Part shown: in pieces, positions 27,725-37,752 of the stretch | Layout: each line of letters starts with the position of its first letter | Numbering within the stretch: position 1 is the first letter of the stretch | Source: Polynucleobacter sp. UK-FUSCHL-C3 | Lineage (GTDB): Bacteria; Pseudomonadota; Gammaproteobacteria; Burkholderiales; Burkholderiaceae | Length of the DNA stretch: 64,000 nucleotides | Direction: 5' to 3' | Assembly: GCF_040409815.1 (NCBI RefSeq) | Contig: NZ_CP099959.1 | Span: forward strand, 1,798,001 to 1,862,000 | The notes under the pieces: generated by a model | Database searches by the model: none | The model's input: the letters and a program-made list of their open reading frames with translations, nothing else | Told to the model about the DNA's origin: nothing | Program-made: the position numbers and the translations under genes

Positions 27725-28821
27725 ATTTCCGCTGTCGCCTCCGAATAGAAGGGGCGAGGCTGACGCTTTGTCATTGCTTGTGCAATCGCTCGAATATGCT
27801 CCGGGGTAGTGCCGCAGCAACCACCAACTAGATTAACCAAGTGATCGCGGGCAAATTCATCGACTAGAGTCGAGGTAACCTCTGGGGTCTCATCAAAACC
27901 GGTATCACTCATCGGATTAGGTAAACCTGCATTGGGATAACATGAAATAGCAACATCACAAACACGTGCTAGCTCCGCAATGTAGGGTCGCATTAATGCA
28001 GCTCCAAGTGCGCAGTTCAAACCAAAAGTGAGCGGCTTAATATGTCGCAAGCTATTCCAAAATGCTTCAACTGTTTGTCCGGAAAGAATTCTGCCTGAAG
28101 CATCTGTCACGGTTCCAGAAATCATTACTGGTAGACGCTCTCCCGAGTCTTCAAAAAATTCATCGAGTGCAAAAAGGGCTGCTTTTGCATTGAGGGTATC
28201 AAAAATTGTTTCTACTAAAAAAAGGTCTGAGCCGCCTTCAAATAATGCTTCTGCCTGTTCGCGATAGGCTTTACGTAAAGCATCAAAATGCACATTGCGG
28301 GCGCCTGGATCATTCACATCCGGAGAGATACTTGCTGTCTTAGGTGTTGGTCCAATCGCACCGGCTACAAAACGAGGTTTATCCGGGGTGCTAAATTGAT
28401 CGCATGCTGCACGAGCTAACTTAGCCGCTGCAAGATTCATCTCACGAGCAAGCTCCGGCATTTTGTAGTCTTCCTGCGCTATCGAGGTAGCGCCAAAGGT
28501 GTTGGTCTCAATAATGTCTGCACCAGCTGCTAGATACTCATCGTGGATCTGTCGAATGGCTTCGGGCTGCGTTAAGACCAAGAGCTCATTATTTCCTTTT
28601 AAATCGATTGGATGATTAGCAAAGCGCTGGCTATGTTTTAAGCCTCGATAATCCGCTTCGCTAAACTTTTTCTGCTGAATCATGGTGCCCATCGCGCCAT
28701 CCAGAATCAAAATGCGCTGCCTTAGGAGCGAAGGCAAGGCTGCCCCTCGGGTATAGGGCTTCCCCGACTTGGATTGCTTAGTTTGGGTTTGCATTACTGC
28801 AGAAGTGGTATTAATCTTCAT
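27721..28821 (-). CDS. metH: Methionine synthase, homocysteine-binding part
   Basis: This is the first gene of split MetH, a 366-residue homocysteine S-methyltransferase barrel. [12 protein letters not shown] near 39 marks the N-terminus. The zinc cysteines are in GLNCALGA and [10 protein letters not shown], the latter about 25 residues from the end. It must pair with the cobalamin protein encoded just downstream to act. The ATG at 28821 has a modest GGG before it; a TTG one codon earlier is possible. No cobalamin riboswitch is visible in the 51-base gap to phaM. Confidence 0.95.
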   Translation of the reverse strand: MKINTTSAVMQTQTKQSKSGKPYTRGAALPSLLRQRILILDGAMGTMIQQKKFSEADYRGLKHSQRFANHPIDLKGNNELLVLTQPEAIRQIHDEYLAAGADIIETNTFGATSIAQEDYKMPELAREMNLAAAKLARAACDQFSTPDKPRFVAGAIGPTPKTASISPDVNDPGARNVHFDALRKAYREQAEALFEGGSDLFLVETIFDTLNAKAALFALDEFFEDSGERLPVMISGTVTDASGRILSGQTVEAFWNSLRHIKPLTFGLNCALGAALMRPYIAELARVCDVAISCYPNAGLPNPMSDTGFDETPEVTSTLVDEFARDHLVNLVGGCCGTTPEHIRAIAQAMTKRQPRPFYSEATAEI

Positions 28822-28872
28822 CAACCCGTTATTTTATCGATAATGTGACTATTTAGCCTGTTAGGAGAATTT

Positions 28873-29307
28873 ATGTTTAGCGCTATCCCGGATTTCAATC
28901 AAAGCCTAGAGATGTTCAAAACCATGTGGGATCAAAATAATACGGCGAATGCAGGCTCCCCTTTTATGCCCGGCATGAGCTCGGGCATGTCTAGCTTTAA
29001 TGGTGGTATGCCTACTTTTGATATTGAAGAACTGGATAAGCGCATTAAAGACCTCAAAAGTGTGGAGTCTTGGCTTTCCCTCAACCTGAATATCCTGAAA
29101 TCCACCATACAAACCTTGGAGGTTCAAAGAGCGACCCTCTTAGCAATCAAATCCTTTGGGGATGCCATGACAAACCCGCCAAGCTCTAGCTCTGAGGCTA
29201 AGACAAGCTCTACAAAGGCGAAGCCGCGCAAAAGCGCCAAATCCCGTCCTCGCAAAGCGAGCGCCGCAGCTTCTTCTGATGCCACAGATAATTCAGGTGG
29301 GCAATAG
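28873..29307 (+). CDS. phaM: PhaM-like PHB granule regulatory protein
   Basis: This 144-residue protein resembles PhaM of Ralstonia eutropha, which activates PHB synthase and ties granules to the nucleoid. The N-terminal half has FNQSLEMFKTMW and the conserved DIEELDKRIKDLKSVESWLSLNLNILKSTIQTLEVQRATL helical core (about 55-95). The tail from about 108 is Lys/Ala/Ser/Pro-rich, as in DNA-binding PhaM and histone-H1-like tails. An AGGAG site lies upstream. The last 98 bases overlap the oppositely oriented hydrolase gene. It suggests the organism stores PHB, though no phaC is in the window. Confidence 0.85.
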   Translation: MFSAIPDFNQSLEMFKTMWDQNNTANAGSPFMPGMSSGMSSFNGGMPTFDIEELDKRIKDLKSVESWLSLNLNILKSTIQTLEVQRATLLAIKSFGDAMTNPPSSSSEAKTSSTKAKPRKSAKSRPRKASAAASSDATDNSGGQ

Positions 29308-30307
29308 CTTCTCCCATCGCAAAACTAAGTTGGTGATTATCAAGCTTTCGTCGAAATAGAACAGGAATAATCTCAAAGGCATGTTTAGGGGTTTGGCAAG
29401 CCTCAAGGGTTTCGGATAAACGGGCGCGATGATGCTCATGCAACTGCTCAATCCGAGTATGTAAGCCCTTAAAGGGCTTTCCATGTGATGGCAGCACGAG
29501 GGTATCTACCGGTAAAGATAGCCATTGCTCTAATGAGCGTAGATATAAACCCAAGGGGTCAGCATCAGGATCGGCATCATACACACTCACATTCGTTGAG
29601 ATCCGAGGCAACACCATATCCCCAGAAATAAAAATATTGAGTTTTGTGCAATAAAAAGTAGCGTGCTCAGGAGCATGACCATAGCCCATGGATACCTTCC
29701 ATCGATGATCTCCAATTTGGACCTCATCGCCCTCCATGATACGGCGATAACGACGCGGTACCTGTGGCACTAGCCGACTGTAATAATCAGAACGGCTTCG
29801 AATGCGCTCTAGGTCTTCGGTACCTACTAAACCATGACGAGCGTAATGATCTGCTGCACCACCACTGCCGCTACTGGCGCCGACAGCAACTCCGCCCTCC
29901 TTACTACTTAACCACTGTGCCATGAGAAAGTCACTCATGGAAACCCATAGCGGGGCCTTCCATCGCTCACATAAAAAATGTGCAAGGCCAATGTGGTCTG
30001 GATGCATATGAGTAACCAAGACACGCAAAATCGGCAATCCGTATAGATGTTTTGCAAAAATAGACTCCCAATGAGTTTTAGTCTCGTCATTGGTAATCCC
30101 ACAATCAATCACCGTCCAGCCCTCTTGATCGGCAATTCGGTCTTTTAACAACCATAAGTTGATGTGATCAAGAGCAAAGGGTAAAGGCATCCGGATCCAA
30201 TAGATCCCTGGGGCAATCTCCATGGTGTGGCCTGCTTCCACTAAGGTCTCCCCATATGGATAAATCAGCGGACTTGCAGGCTGAGAGGGTGGGTTAGTTT
30301 GGGTCAT
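29210..30307 (-). CDS. Metallo-beta-lactamase-fold hydrolase
   Basis: This is a 365-residue protein with an MBL domain and a C-terminal winged-helix extension. The zinc motif is THMHPDHIG near 99-107. A third His follows in [12 protein letters not shown] and an Asp in [11 protein letters not shown], with the terminal His in [10 protein letters not shown]. The group includes glyoxalase II-like and ribonuclease-like enzymes; substrate is unknown. Its last 33 codons overlap the phaM tail on the other strand. The [13 protein letters not shown] end still looks like a real winged helix, so both genes appear intact. Confidence 0.87.
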   Translation of the reverse strand: MTQTNPPSQPASPLIYPYGETLVEAGHTMEIAPGIYWIRMPLPFALDHINLWLLKDRIADQEGWTVIDCGITNDETKTHWESIFAKHLYGLPILRVLVTHMHPDHIGLAHFLCERWKAPLWVSMSDFLMAQWLSSKEGGVAVGASSGSGGAADHYARHGLVGTEDLERIRSRSDYYSRLVPQVPRRYRRIMEGDEVQIGDHRWKVSMGYGHAPEHATFYCTKLNIFISGDMVLPRISTNVSVYDADPDADPLGLYLRSLEQWLSLPVDTLVLPSHGKPFKGLHTRIEQLHEHHRARLSETLEACQTPKHAFEIIPVLFRRKLDNHQLSFAMGEAIAHLNYLWHQKKLRRSLCEDGIWRFCAASPL

Positions 30308-30336
30308 TTGAGTCCAGTTTAAATGCTAGATACACT
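30308..30336 (+). promoter_or_regulatory. Promoter of aceK, predicted leaderless
   Basis: TTGAGT (30308-30313), a 17-base spacer and TACACT (30331-30336) form a reasonable sigma-70 promoter. TACACT ends six bases before the aceK ATG, so transcription should begin at the start codon. There is no ribosome-binding site. The -35 box touches the start codon of the divergent hydrolase gene. Confidence 0.55.
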
Positions 30337-30342
30337 CTTATT

Positions 30343-32136
30343 ATGAACAATCCCTTTCCAAAACTATTATCCTCGCAGGTAGCCTTTGATATGGCACAGA
30401 CCTTGTTAATGGGTTTTCAGCGGCATTACAGTATTTTTAGGGAAGCTGGTAAGTCCGCAAAGGAATCCTTTGAGAAACAAGATTGGCACAACATCCGTCA
30501 ACTATTACGCGACCGAATCACCTTTTATGATCAGCGAGTCATTGAGACGGCCGAAGCGCTTGAAGAGGAGTTTGATGCCCATGCAATTTCAGATGAGATC
30601 TGGCAACAAGTTAAGCTTCATTACATTGGACTACTGTCTAACTTACATCAACCAGAGCTTGCTGAGACCTTTTTTAATTCGGTAACCACCCGTATCTTAG
30701 CGAGCAGGTATTTTAATAATAAGTTTATCTTCATACGCCCTACCATCTCCACTGAATATCTTGAGAATGATGAAGCGCCAAGTAAACCATCGTATCGAGC
30801 CTACTATCCTGGTGATATTAGTGGGCTTAGAGCAGTCACGCGCAACTTACTGACGAGTTTTGAGTTACAAAATCCCTTTGAGAATCTAGAGCGTGATCTC
30901 ACTCTCACGACTGAGTTAATTGAAAACTCATTAGCTGATACCAATAGCTCGACCGATTTTCAAATTCATGCTCTCAGTACTTTATTTTTTAGAAATAAAA
31001 CAGCTTATATTATGGGTCGCATTATTAATGGGGAGAAAATATTCCCTCTTGTTATAGCTTTGATGCATAACCCGAAAGGCCAACTTGTTATTGATGGGGT
31101 CTTACTTACTGAAGTACATTTGCGTCTGATATTTAGTTTTACACACAGCTACTTTTTAGTTGATATGGAGGTGCCATCAGCTTATGTCACATTTATGCGT
31201 AGCCTCTTACCTCACAAGCCACGTGCAGAAATTTACAATATGGTGGGCTTACAAAAACATGGTAAGAACTTGTTTTATAGAGACTTTCAACATCACTTGA
31301 TGCACTCTACCGATAGGTTTCGGATCGCCCCTGGAATTCGGGGATTAGTTATGCTGGTATTTGACTTACCTAGCTATCCCTATGTATTTAAGCTAATTAA
31401 AGATTATTTCCCACCGCCCAAGGAAACGAGCCGTGAACAAATTATGGCGAAATATCAATTAGTGAAACAGCATGACCGTGTAGGGCGCATGGCCGACTCA
31501 TTAGAGTTTTCTAATGTAGCATTCCCTTTAGAGCGCTTCACGCCTGAGCTACTTTCTGAAATACAAGAGCAGTGCTCCTCCTTATTAGAACTTAGTATCA
31601 ATCCCACTGGAGAAAAAGAGCTCATCATCAAGCACCTTTATATTGAAAGACGGATGACCCCGCTCAATATCCGTCTGCAAGAGGGCTCTCCAAGCGAAGT
31701 AGAGGACGGGGTAATTCAGTACGGAGAAGCGATTAAGAACTTAATTGCTGCAAATATTTTCCCTGGGGACTTACTCTATAAAAATTTTGGTGTAACGCGC
31801 TATGGTCGTGTTGCTTTTTATGATTACGATGAAATTGAGTACCTAACTGATTGTGAGGTACGTCACGTCCCGGCACCACGCAATGAAGACGATGAAATGG
31901 CAAGTGAGCCTTGGTATCGCATTGGGCCTAAAGATATCTTCCCTGAAACTTATAAAACCTTTTTGCTAGGAAATGATCGTATTAAACAACTACTGCTGAA
32001 GCATCATGCTGATTTATTTGATCCAGCAATGTGGCAAAGCTATAAAGATCGCTTACTTTCTGGAGAGATTCCAGATTTTATTGAGTACGATCACTCTCTT
32101 CGTCTAAAAAATATCTTTCCCCAAAAATTTTCTTAA
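30343..32136 (+). CDS. aceK: Isocitrate dehydrogenase kinase/phosphatase
   Basis: AceK switches isocitrate dehydrogenase off by phosphorylation and on again, steering carbon to the glyoxylate bypass during growth on acetate or fatty acids. The 597-residue protein starts [22 protein letters not shown], has the regulatory half to about 310, then the kinase with [12 protein letters not shown] near 327 as ATP loop and the late [15 protein letters not shown] near 491. No aceA or aceB is in the window. It converges on the acuI-like gene with 39 bases between. Confidence 0.97.
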   Translation: MNNPFPKLLSSQVAFDMAQTLLMGFQRHYSIFREAGKSAKESFEKQDWHNIRQLLRDRITFYDQRVIETAEALEEEFDAHAISDEIWQQVKLHYIGLLSNLHQPELAETFFNSVTTRILASRYFNNKFIFIRPTISTEYLENDEAPSKPSYRAYYPGDISGLRAVTRNLLTSFELQNPFENLERDLTLTTELIENSLADTNSSTDFQIHALSTLFFRNKTAYIMGRIINGEKIFPLVIALMHNPKGQLVIDGVLLTEVHLRLIFSFTHSYFLVDMEVPSAYVTFMRSLLPHKPRAEIYNMVGLQKHGKNLFYRDFQHHLMHSTDRFRIAPGIRGLVMLVFDLPSYPYVFKLIKDYFPPPKETSREQIMAKYQLVKQHDRVGRMADSLEFSNVAFPLERFTPELLSEIQEQCSSLLELSINPTGEKELIIKHLYIERRMTPLNIRLQEGSPSEVEDGVIQYGEAIKNLIAANIFPGDLLYKNFGVTRYGRVAFYDYDEIEYLTDCEVRHVPAPRNEDDEMASEPWYRIGPKDIFPETYKTFLLGNDRIKQLLLKHHADLFDPAMWQSYKDRLLSGEIPDFIEYDHSLRLKNIFPQKFS

Positions 32137-32175
32137 ACTTTGTGATCAGTGGGCTCACTAGTGACATAGGTGTAT

Positions 32176-33159
32176 TTAACGATTTACATCCACAATTACG
32201 CGGCCACGGATCTTACCGTCAATCAAATCACTGCTAGCCTGGATGGCTTCTTCTAAGGAGATCTCTTTAGCAATCTCCAGTAGTTGTTGCGGTTTGCAAA
32301 GTTTTGCTAAATAGTCCCAGGCCTCTATCCGCACTGCCTTTACTTGTGTGACGCTGTTAATGCCATACAGGGTGATACCGCGCAATATAAAAGGGGCAAC
32401 GCTTGCCGGGAAATCCATCCCTTGAGCCAGACCACATGCTGCTACTGCGCCATTCGCTTTAGTTGCGGCACAAGCATTAGCCAAGGTATGGCTTCCCACT
32501 GAGTCGACCACGGCAGCCCAGCGCTCTTTTGCCAAGGGTTTGCCAGGCTGAGAAAGGCTGGCGCGCTCAATTACCTCACTGGCGCCCAAAGACTTTAAAT
32601 AATTAGTCTCTTCTGGACGACCGCTACTCGCCACCACGGTATACCCCAACTCATGCAATAAGCTAATTGCAAAACTGCCTACTCCTCCGGCTGCACCGGT
32701 TACTAATATCTCACCATCGCCCACTCGCACACCATGCTTTTGGAGCGCCATAATGCACAACATAGCGGTATACCCAGCGGTCCCAATGGCCAATGATTGC
32801 TTTGCTGTCAATGCTTTAGGAAGGGGTATTAGCCATTCAGATTTAAGTCGCGCCTGCTGAGCTAATCCGCCCCAATGAGATTCGCCCACTCCCCAACCAT
32901 TTAATAAAACTAGATCGCCCGGCTTAAACTCCGAGCTGCTGCTCTCAATCACTTCTCCTGTAAGATCAATTCCTGGAATCATAGGAAAGCTCCGCACAAT
33001 CGGACTCTTACCGGTAATGGCTAAACCGTCTTTGTAATTTAGAGTGGAATAATGCACCTTGATGCGAACATCTCCTTCTGGCAAAGCGCTTTCATCTAAA
33101 TTACTCAATTGAGCATGGTAACCTTGCTCATCTTTATTTATTAAAATGGCTCTAAACAT
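32176..33159 (-). CDS. acuI: Acrylyl-CoA reductase-type (AcuI) medium-chain dehydrogenase
   Basis: This is a zinc-free NADPH-dependent medium-chain reductase of 327 residues. It shows STLNYKDGLAITGKSPIVRSFPMIPGIDLTG near 36, the cofactor motif VTGAAGGVGSFAISLL near 153 and a C-terminal EAIQASSDLIDGKIRGRVIVDV. The family reduces acryloyl-CoA to propionyl-CoA (DMSP and 3-hydroxypropionate use) but includes other quinone-oxidoreductase-like enzymes. An AGGAAAAAA site precedes the ATG. It converges on aceK and diverges from a small lipoprotein gene. Confidence 0.85.
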   Translation of the reverse strand: MFRAILINKDEQGYHAQLSNLDESALPEGDVRIKVHYSTLNYKDGLAITGKSPIVRSFPMIPGIDLTGEVIESSSSEFKPGDLVLLNGWGVGESHWGGLAQQARLKSEWLIPLPKALTAKQSLAIGTAGYTAMLCIMALQKHGVRVGDGEILVTGAAGGVGSFAISLLHELGYTVVASSGRPEETNYLKSLGASEVIERASLSQPGKPLAKERWAAVVDSVGSHTLANACAATKANGAVAACGLAQGMDFPASVAPFILRGITLYGINSVTQVKAVRIEAWDYLAKLCKPQQLLEIAKEISLEEAIQASSDLIDGKIRGRVIVDVNR

Positions 33160-33253
33160 TTTTTTCCTAAATCAGTAAATGAATGGGATAACTAAATCAA
33201 ATTTTGCAAAAGCGTTTATCCTACTACTTCAAAGTTCATTATGAGGCTTTTAC

Positions 33254-33535
33254 ATGAAACGTATTGTATTCATCCTGCTAGCAGCACCTCTTTTTCTAAG
33301 CGCATGCGCCTCTTCTGAGCTGAAGATGTCTTTGGGCAATATGCGCCTGATTAATTCTAGCGCTGAGTCCCAACAAGTCATGGATTTTGCTAATAAAATT
33401 TGTAAGGATGATTTTTATATTGGAGCGAGTTTCATATCAAAAGCTGGCAAAGACTATCGCTTTAAGTGTGTGAAAGCCGAAGAAAATGAACTGCTTATCC
33501 CTATTCCTGGTCTAAAACCCTCAAACTCTAAATAA
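33254..33535 (+). CDS. Small predicted lipoprotein, unknown function
   Basis: I do not recognise this family. The 93-residue product has a signal sequence ending in the lipobox LSAC (Cys18), then about 75 residues with two cysteines (in NKICKDDF and RFKCVKAEE) that could form a disulfide once exported. A GAGG site lies eight bases before the ATG. It is followed within 12 bases by the flavin reductase and then a GST, and is probably transcribed with them. It could be an outer-membrane stress lipoprotein, but nothing more can be said. Confidence 0.75.
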   Translation: MKRIVFILLAAPLFLSACASSELKMSLGNMRLINSSAESQQVMDFANKICKDDFYIGASFISKAGKDYRFKCVKAEENELLIPIPGLKPSNSK

Positions 33536-33547
33536 AAGTAGAAGTCA

Positions 33548-34054
33548 TTGCAAAATCAATTTTCTGCCCAGGAACTCAGACGAGCTTTTTCTTGCTTTGC
33601 CACCGGTGTCACGGTCATTACCGGCTTAAATGAAGATGCACAACCAGTTGGAATCACAATAAGCTCATTTAACACGGTATCGCTCAACCCCCCATTGGTA
33701 CTTTGGAGCATTGGCAGTCAATCGGACTTATGCAATTGTTTCCGTATTGGGCAGAAGCAACTAATTCATGTCCTAGATATTAATCAGAAAGAGTTGGCTC
33801 TTGTCTTTGCAAAACAACTTAATAAAAATAGTATTCAAATGGAACACCGGATTGAGCCAAGCGGTTTAATGCGTCTTGCTAATTGTTTGGCTTATTTTGA
33901 ATGCGAAACTGTTGCTGTTCATGAAGGCGGCGATCATCATATTATCGTGGCGCGTGTTTTGAGTATCGAGCAAGATTCAGATCGCCATCCACTTTTGTTT
34001 GCACAAAGTCAATTTAATCAACTTGCTCTTGATCCAGAAGGTAGTATCAAATGA
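33548..34054 (+). CDS. Flavin reductase-domain protein (FMN-binding split barrel)
   Basis: This 168-residue protein has the flavin-reductase split-barrel pattern: FATGVTVITGLNEDAQPVGITISSFNTVSLNPPLVLW at 17-53 and HHIIVARVLSIEQDSDRHPLLF near 130. Such proteins supply reduced FMN or FAD to a monooxygenase partner, none of which is next to it. The start appears to be TTG, as no ATG or GTG lies in frame before the conserved region. It overlaps the GST gene as ATGATGA, so the two are coupled. Confidence 0.88.
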   Translation: MQNQFSAQELRRAFSCFATGVTVITGLNEDAQPVGITISSFNTVSLNPPLVLWSIGSQSDLCNCFRIGQKQLIHVLDINQKELALVFAKQLNKNSIQMEHRIEPSGLMRLANCLAYFECETVAVHEGGDHHIIVARVLSIEQDSDRHPLLFAQSQFNQLALDPEGSIK

Positions 34055-34692
34055 TGACACTTTGGGGTAGAAAATCGTCGATTAATGTCCAAAAAGTACT
34101 TTGGGTACTCGCGGAACTTGGCTTGGACGAGGGATCTGACTTTAAACAAATTGATGCGGGTCTACATTTTGGTATCAATAAGACCCCGGATTATTTAAAA
34201 CTAAATCCCAATGGCCTGGTCCCAACCCTAGAAGATGGAGCTCTTGTTCTGTGGGAATCCAATACCATCATGCGCTATCTTGCTAAAAAGTATGACTCCA
34301 ATAATGCCTTCCCAGATGATCTTGCAAGCCAAGCCTCTTCTGAGAAATGGATGGATTGGCAAATTAGTACTCTATGGCCATCATTGCGCGTTCCATTTCT
34401 TGGCCTTACTCGTGTCCCCGAGGAAGAACGTGATTACACTGCCATCAAAAATGCTTTCCAAGAATCTAATCGACTTTTGGGTATTTTTGATGGCGTCCTT
34501 GCCAATCAAGCTTTTTGCTCGGGCTCCAAATTTAATCTGGGCGATATTACTATTGCACTATGCGTTAAGCGCTGGATCATGCTGGCAGATCAGTACCCTG
34601 ATAAAACAGGTCCACGGACAGAGCTGATACACATCAAACGCTGGTACGAAATGATTTGTACGAACACTCATTTTATAAAAGCGATTCAATAG
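34051..34692 (+). CDS. Glutathione S-transferase-family protein
   Basis: This 213-residue protein has an N-terminal thioredoxin-like domain with the active Ser or Cys region LWGRKSSINVQKVLWVLAELGL and the glutathione-binding NPNGLVPTLEDGALVLWESNTIMRYLA near 52-78. The alpha-helical C-terminal domain follows (FNLGDITIALCVKRW near 162). It belongs to the general stress or detoxification GSTs; substrate is unknown. Glutathione for it comes from the gshAB pathway at the left of the window. Its stop is three bases from the RND gene on the other strand. Confidence 0.92.
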   Translation: MMTLWGRKSSINVQKVLWVLAELGLDEGSDFKQIDAGLHFGINKTPDYLKLNPNGLVPTLEDGALVLWESNTIMRYLAKKYDSNNAFPDDLASQASSEKWMDWQISTLWPSLRVPFLGLTRVPEEERDYTAIKNAFQESNRLLGIFDGVLANQAFCSGSKFNLGDITIALCVKRWIMLADQYPDKTGPRTELIHIKRWYEMICTNTHFIKAIQ

Positions 34693-34695
34693 CGA

Positions 34696-37600
34696 TTAAG
34701 CTTGCTTAAATTTCTTTTGCTGATGATCGGCGCCGATATACAGATACATGGCTGGCACAACAAATAAAGTAAATAGAGTACCAATCGCAAGCCCAGTAAA
34801 AATCACTATCCCCATCGATTGACGTCCGGCTGCGCCAGCCCCTGATGCAATCACCAAGGGAACCACGCCCAGCACCATGGCAGCGGTGGTCATCAAAATA
34901 GGGCGCAAGCGTACGCTACTCGCCTCAATAATTGCCTCAAGCTTGCTACGTCCAGCCTCTTGTAATTCGTTTGCGAACTCAACTATCAAAATACCGTGCT
35001 TACTAATTAAGCCCATGAGAGTTACTAGGCCTACTTGGGTATATACGTTTAAGGTTGTAAAGCCCAAATTAATAAAGATCAGCGCACCAAATAAGGCAAG
35101 TGGTACAGAAACCAAAATAACCAAGGGGTCTCTGAAGCTCTCGAACTGCGCAGCTAGAACTAAAAACACAATTAACACGGCAAAGACCATAGTGATCAAA
35201 AAGCCGCCAGATTCTGCCTTGAACTGTCGCGAAGGTCCAGCGTAGTCAACCGAGTAGCCCGAAGGGGCTGCTTCTTTAATCGATTTTTCTAGGAAACTTA
35301 ATACTTCCTCTTGCGACACAAATGGCGTACTAACACCGCTAATAGTCGCAGAGTTGAGTTGCTGAAACCGATTGATTGACTGTGGCACAACTCGGCTTTC
35401 GATACTTGCAATTGTTCTTGCTTGAACCATCGCTCCACTTGGTGTCTTAATGTAGTAATCTAATATTTGATCGGGATTTAATCGATCGGTTTGTTTAACC
35501 TGCGGGATCACCCGATACGAACGGCCTGCTACCGAAAAGTAATTCACAAACCCACCGCCCAATGCAGCGGATAGTGCATTACCGACATCTCTTTGAGACA
35601 TCCCTAAGGCAGCTACTTTCTCGCGATCAATTTGCAAGACATCTTGTGGCTTATCAATCTTCAAATCAGAGTCCACAAAGAAGAACATGCCACTTTGCCT
35701 TGCCTTATCTAAGACCTGCTGTGATACCTCATTTAAATTGGTATAGGGCTCGGTGGTATTAATCACTACCTGGACCGGAAATCCCTGCGCACCCGGTAAT
35801 GCTGGGAACTGAAACGCTGCCACCCGTGTTCCAGCAATACTGCTCCACTTATTTTGCAAGTCTTCTTGAAACTTGGTCGCGCTGCGGCTGCGCTCACCCC
35901 AGTCTTTCATGATCACGCCGCCGAAGCTAGATGTTGGGCTCGTAATCTGGAACATCTGCTTATACTCAGGTTCATTACTTGCAATCTGAAATATTTGATC
36001 AGCATAGCCTTGCATCTGGTTCACCGTTGAATTTGGTGGTCCAATCGCTGACATCAAAACAATCCCTTGGTCTTCCGTTGGAGCTAACTCTGAACGGGCG
36101 GTTGCATAGAGATAAACAACGCCCCCTAAAAGCAAAGCGCCCATCACAATAATGACCTGCCAGGTTGATAAAAGGTCACGAAGTGTTTCTTGATATGAGT
36201 GGCGCACTCGCTCGAATACCGCATCAATCTTTTTCACGAAAGGCGACATTTCTTCTTCCTGCGAGAAGATTTGTGAACACATCATGGGCGAAAGGGTCAA
36301 CGCTACTACGCCAGATACTGCCACTGCTCCTGCCAAGGTAAAAGCAAATTCAGTGAAGAGTGCGCCAGTTAAGCCTCCCTGAAAACCGATGGGGATATAA
36401 ACTGCAATCAACACAACCGTCATCGCTAAAATAGGATTACCTAATTCTCGGGCTGCAATTAGAGAAGCCTCGAGAGGTGATTTACCCTCCTTCATGTGGC
36501 GATCAACGTTCTCAACCACAATAATTGCATCATCTACCACTAATCCAATAGCTAGCACTAAGGCAAGCAAGGTGAGTAAATTAATTGAGTAGCCAAGTGC
36601 CTGCATCATAAAAAAAGTGCCAATCAAAGAGAGTGGCATTGCTAGCACTGGGACTGCTACCGCTCGATAGCTACCCAAAAATAAATAAATCACAAGGGTC
36701 ACAATAACTAATGCCTCTAGAAGAGTTTTGACAACCTCTTCGATCGATGTATTAATAAAGTCAGTAGAGTCAAATACGATTTTGGCATTTAAACCAGAAG
36801 GAAGTTGCCTTTGAATATCAGGGAATGTGTTTCGAATGCGCTTTGCTACATCAAGCAAATTAGCATCAGGCGCTACCTTAATGCCAATAAACACAGATTG
36901 TTTGCCATTAAAAGCAACATTATTGTTGTAATCTTCTGAGCCTAGAGTTACGGTTGCAACTTGCTCAAGATAAACAATATCAGCACCATTTCGCTTAATG
37001 ACCAATTTCCGAAATTCATCGAGCGAATGCAAGTCAGTGCTAGCGACCAAGTCAACCGATACCATTTGCCCCTTGGTGCTGCCTACAGGTGATAAATAAT
37101 TATTAGCAGCAAGTGCTGCATATACCTCGTCTGGAGAAACCCCTAATCCCGCCATCCGATCGCGATCTAGCCATGCCCGTAAAGCAAATTTACGCCCCCC
37201 CAGGATCTCCGCATTTTGTACACCGCTAATAGAGTCGAGCTTTGGCTTGACGACCCGCAATAAATAATCGGTAATGCTATTGTTGGCAATCTCATCACTA
37301 TAAAAGCCCATATACATAGCGGCTGTTGATTGGCCAATTTGCACCGTTAAGATCGGCTGCTGAGCTTGCGGTGGTAGTTGATTGCGAACTGAACTAATTT
37401 GCGTATTAATTTGTGTCAACGCTTTGTTTGCGTCATAGTTCAAGCGCAAGGTAGCAGAAATGGTTGATACCCCGCCAATACTGATTGATGACAAATAATC
37501 GATGCCCTGAGCTTGGGCAATGGCGCCTTCTAATGGCTGAGTAATAAAGCCAGCAATGGTTTCTGGGTCAGCACCAAAATAAGCTGTCGTAATCGTTACA

Positions 37601-37752
37601 ACCGCATTTTGGGTTTGGGGGTACTGATTAACGGGTAAGGATCCAACAGCTTTTAAGCCCAACAATAAGATTAAGAGACTAACTACGATTGACAACACTG
37701 GCCGACGAATAAAAATATCCGTCCATTGATGACGCGTAAAGTCCTGACTCAT
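34696..37752 (-). CDS. RND multidrug efflux permease (AcrB/MexB type)
   Basis: This is an inner-membrane proton-driven pump of 1018 residues. The N-terminal helix is followed by NQYPQTQNAVVTITTAYFGADPETI. The paired proton-relay aspartates are in GLVVDDAIIVVENVDR near 394-409, and SKHGILIVEFANEL and TTAAMVLGVVPL lie in the second half. Two large periplasmic loops give the HAE1 topology. It is last in the operon outer-membrane factor - adaptor - pump, overlapping the adaptor by four bases. Substrates are not predictable. No regulator gene is next to the operon. Confidence 0.95.
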   Translation of the reverse strand: MSQDFTRHQWTDIFIRRPVLSIVVSLLILLLGLKAVGSLPVNQYPQTQNAVVTITTAYFGADPETIAGFITQPLEGAIAQAQGIDYLSSISIGGVSTISATLRLNYDANKALTQINTQISSVRNQLPPQAQQPILTVQIGQSTAAMYMGFYSDEIANNSITDYLLRVVKPKLDSISGVQNAEILGGRKFALRAWLDRDRMAGLGVSPDEVYAALAANNYLSPVGSTKGQMVSVDLVASTDLHSLDEFRKLVIKRNGADIVYLEQVATVTLGSEDYNNNVAFNGKQSVFIGIKVAPDANLLDVAKRIRNTFPDIQRQLPSGLNAKIVFDSTDFINTSIEEVVKTLLEALVIVTLVIYLFLGSYRAVAVPVLAMPLSLIGTFFMMQALGYSINLLTLLALVLAIGLVVDDAIIVVENVDRHMKEGKSPLEASLIAARELGNPILAMTVVLIAVYIPIGFQGGLTGALFTEFAFTLAGAVAVSGVVALTLSPMMCSQIFSQEEEMSPFVKKIDAVFERVRHSYQETLRDLLSTWQVIIVMGALLLGGVVYLYATARSELAPTEDQGIVLMSAIGPPNSTVNQMQGYADQIFQIASNEPEYKQMFQITSPTSSFGGVIMKDWGERSRSATKFQEDLQNKWSSIAGTRVAAFQFPALPGAQGFPVQVVINTTEPYTNLNEVSQQVLDKARQSGMFFFVDSDLKIDKPQDVLQIDREKVAALGMSQRDVGNALSAALGGGFVNYFSVAGRSYRVIPQVKQTDRLNPDQILDYYIKTPSGAMVQARTIASIESRVVPQSINRFQQLNSATISGVSTPFVSQEEVLSFLEKSIKEAAPSGYSVDYAGPSRQFKAESGGFLITMVFAVLIVFLVLAAQFESFRDPLVILVSVPLALFGALIFINLGFTTLNVYTQVGLVTLMGLISKHGILIVEFANELQEAGRSKLEAIIEASSVRLRPILMTTAAMVLGVVPLVIASGAGAAGRQSMGIVIFTGLAIGTLFTLFVVPAMYLYIGADHQQKKFKQA

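Noticed and set aside
28822..28872. Cobalamin riboswitch before metH
   Set aside because: The gap to phaM is 51 bases and has no B12-box-like sequence, whereas the aptamer needs about 200.
32137..32175. Small palindromes between aceK and the acuI-like gene
   Set aside because: AGTGGGCTCACT is a 4-bp stem with no T run, too weak for a terminator call.
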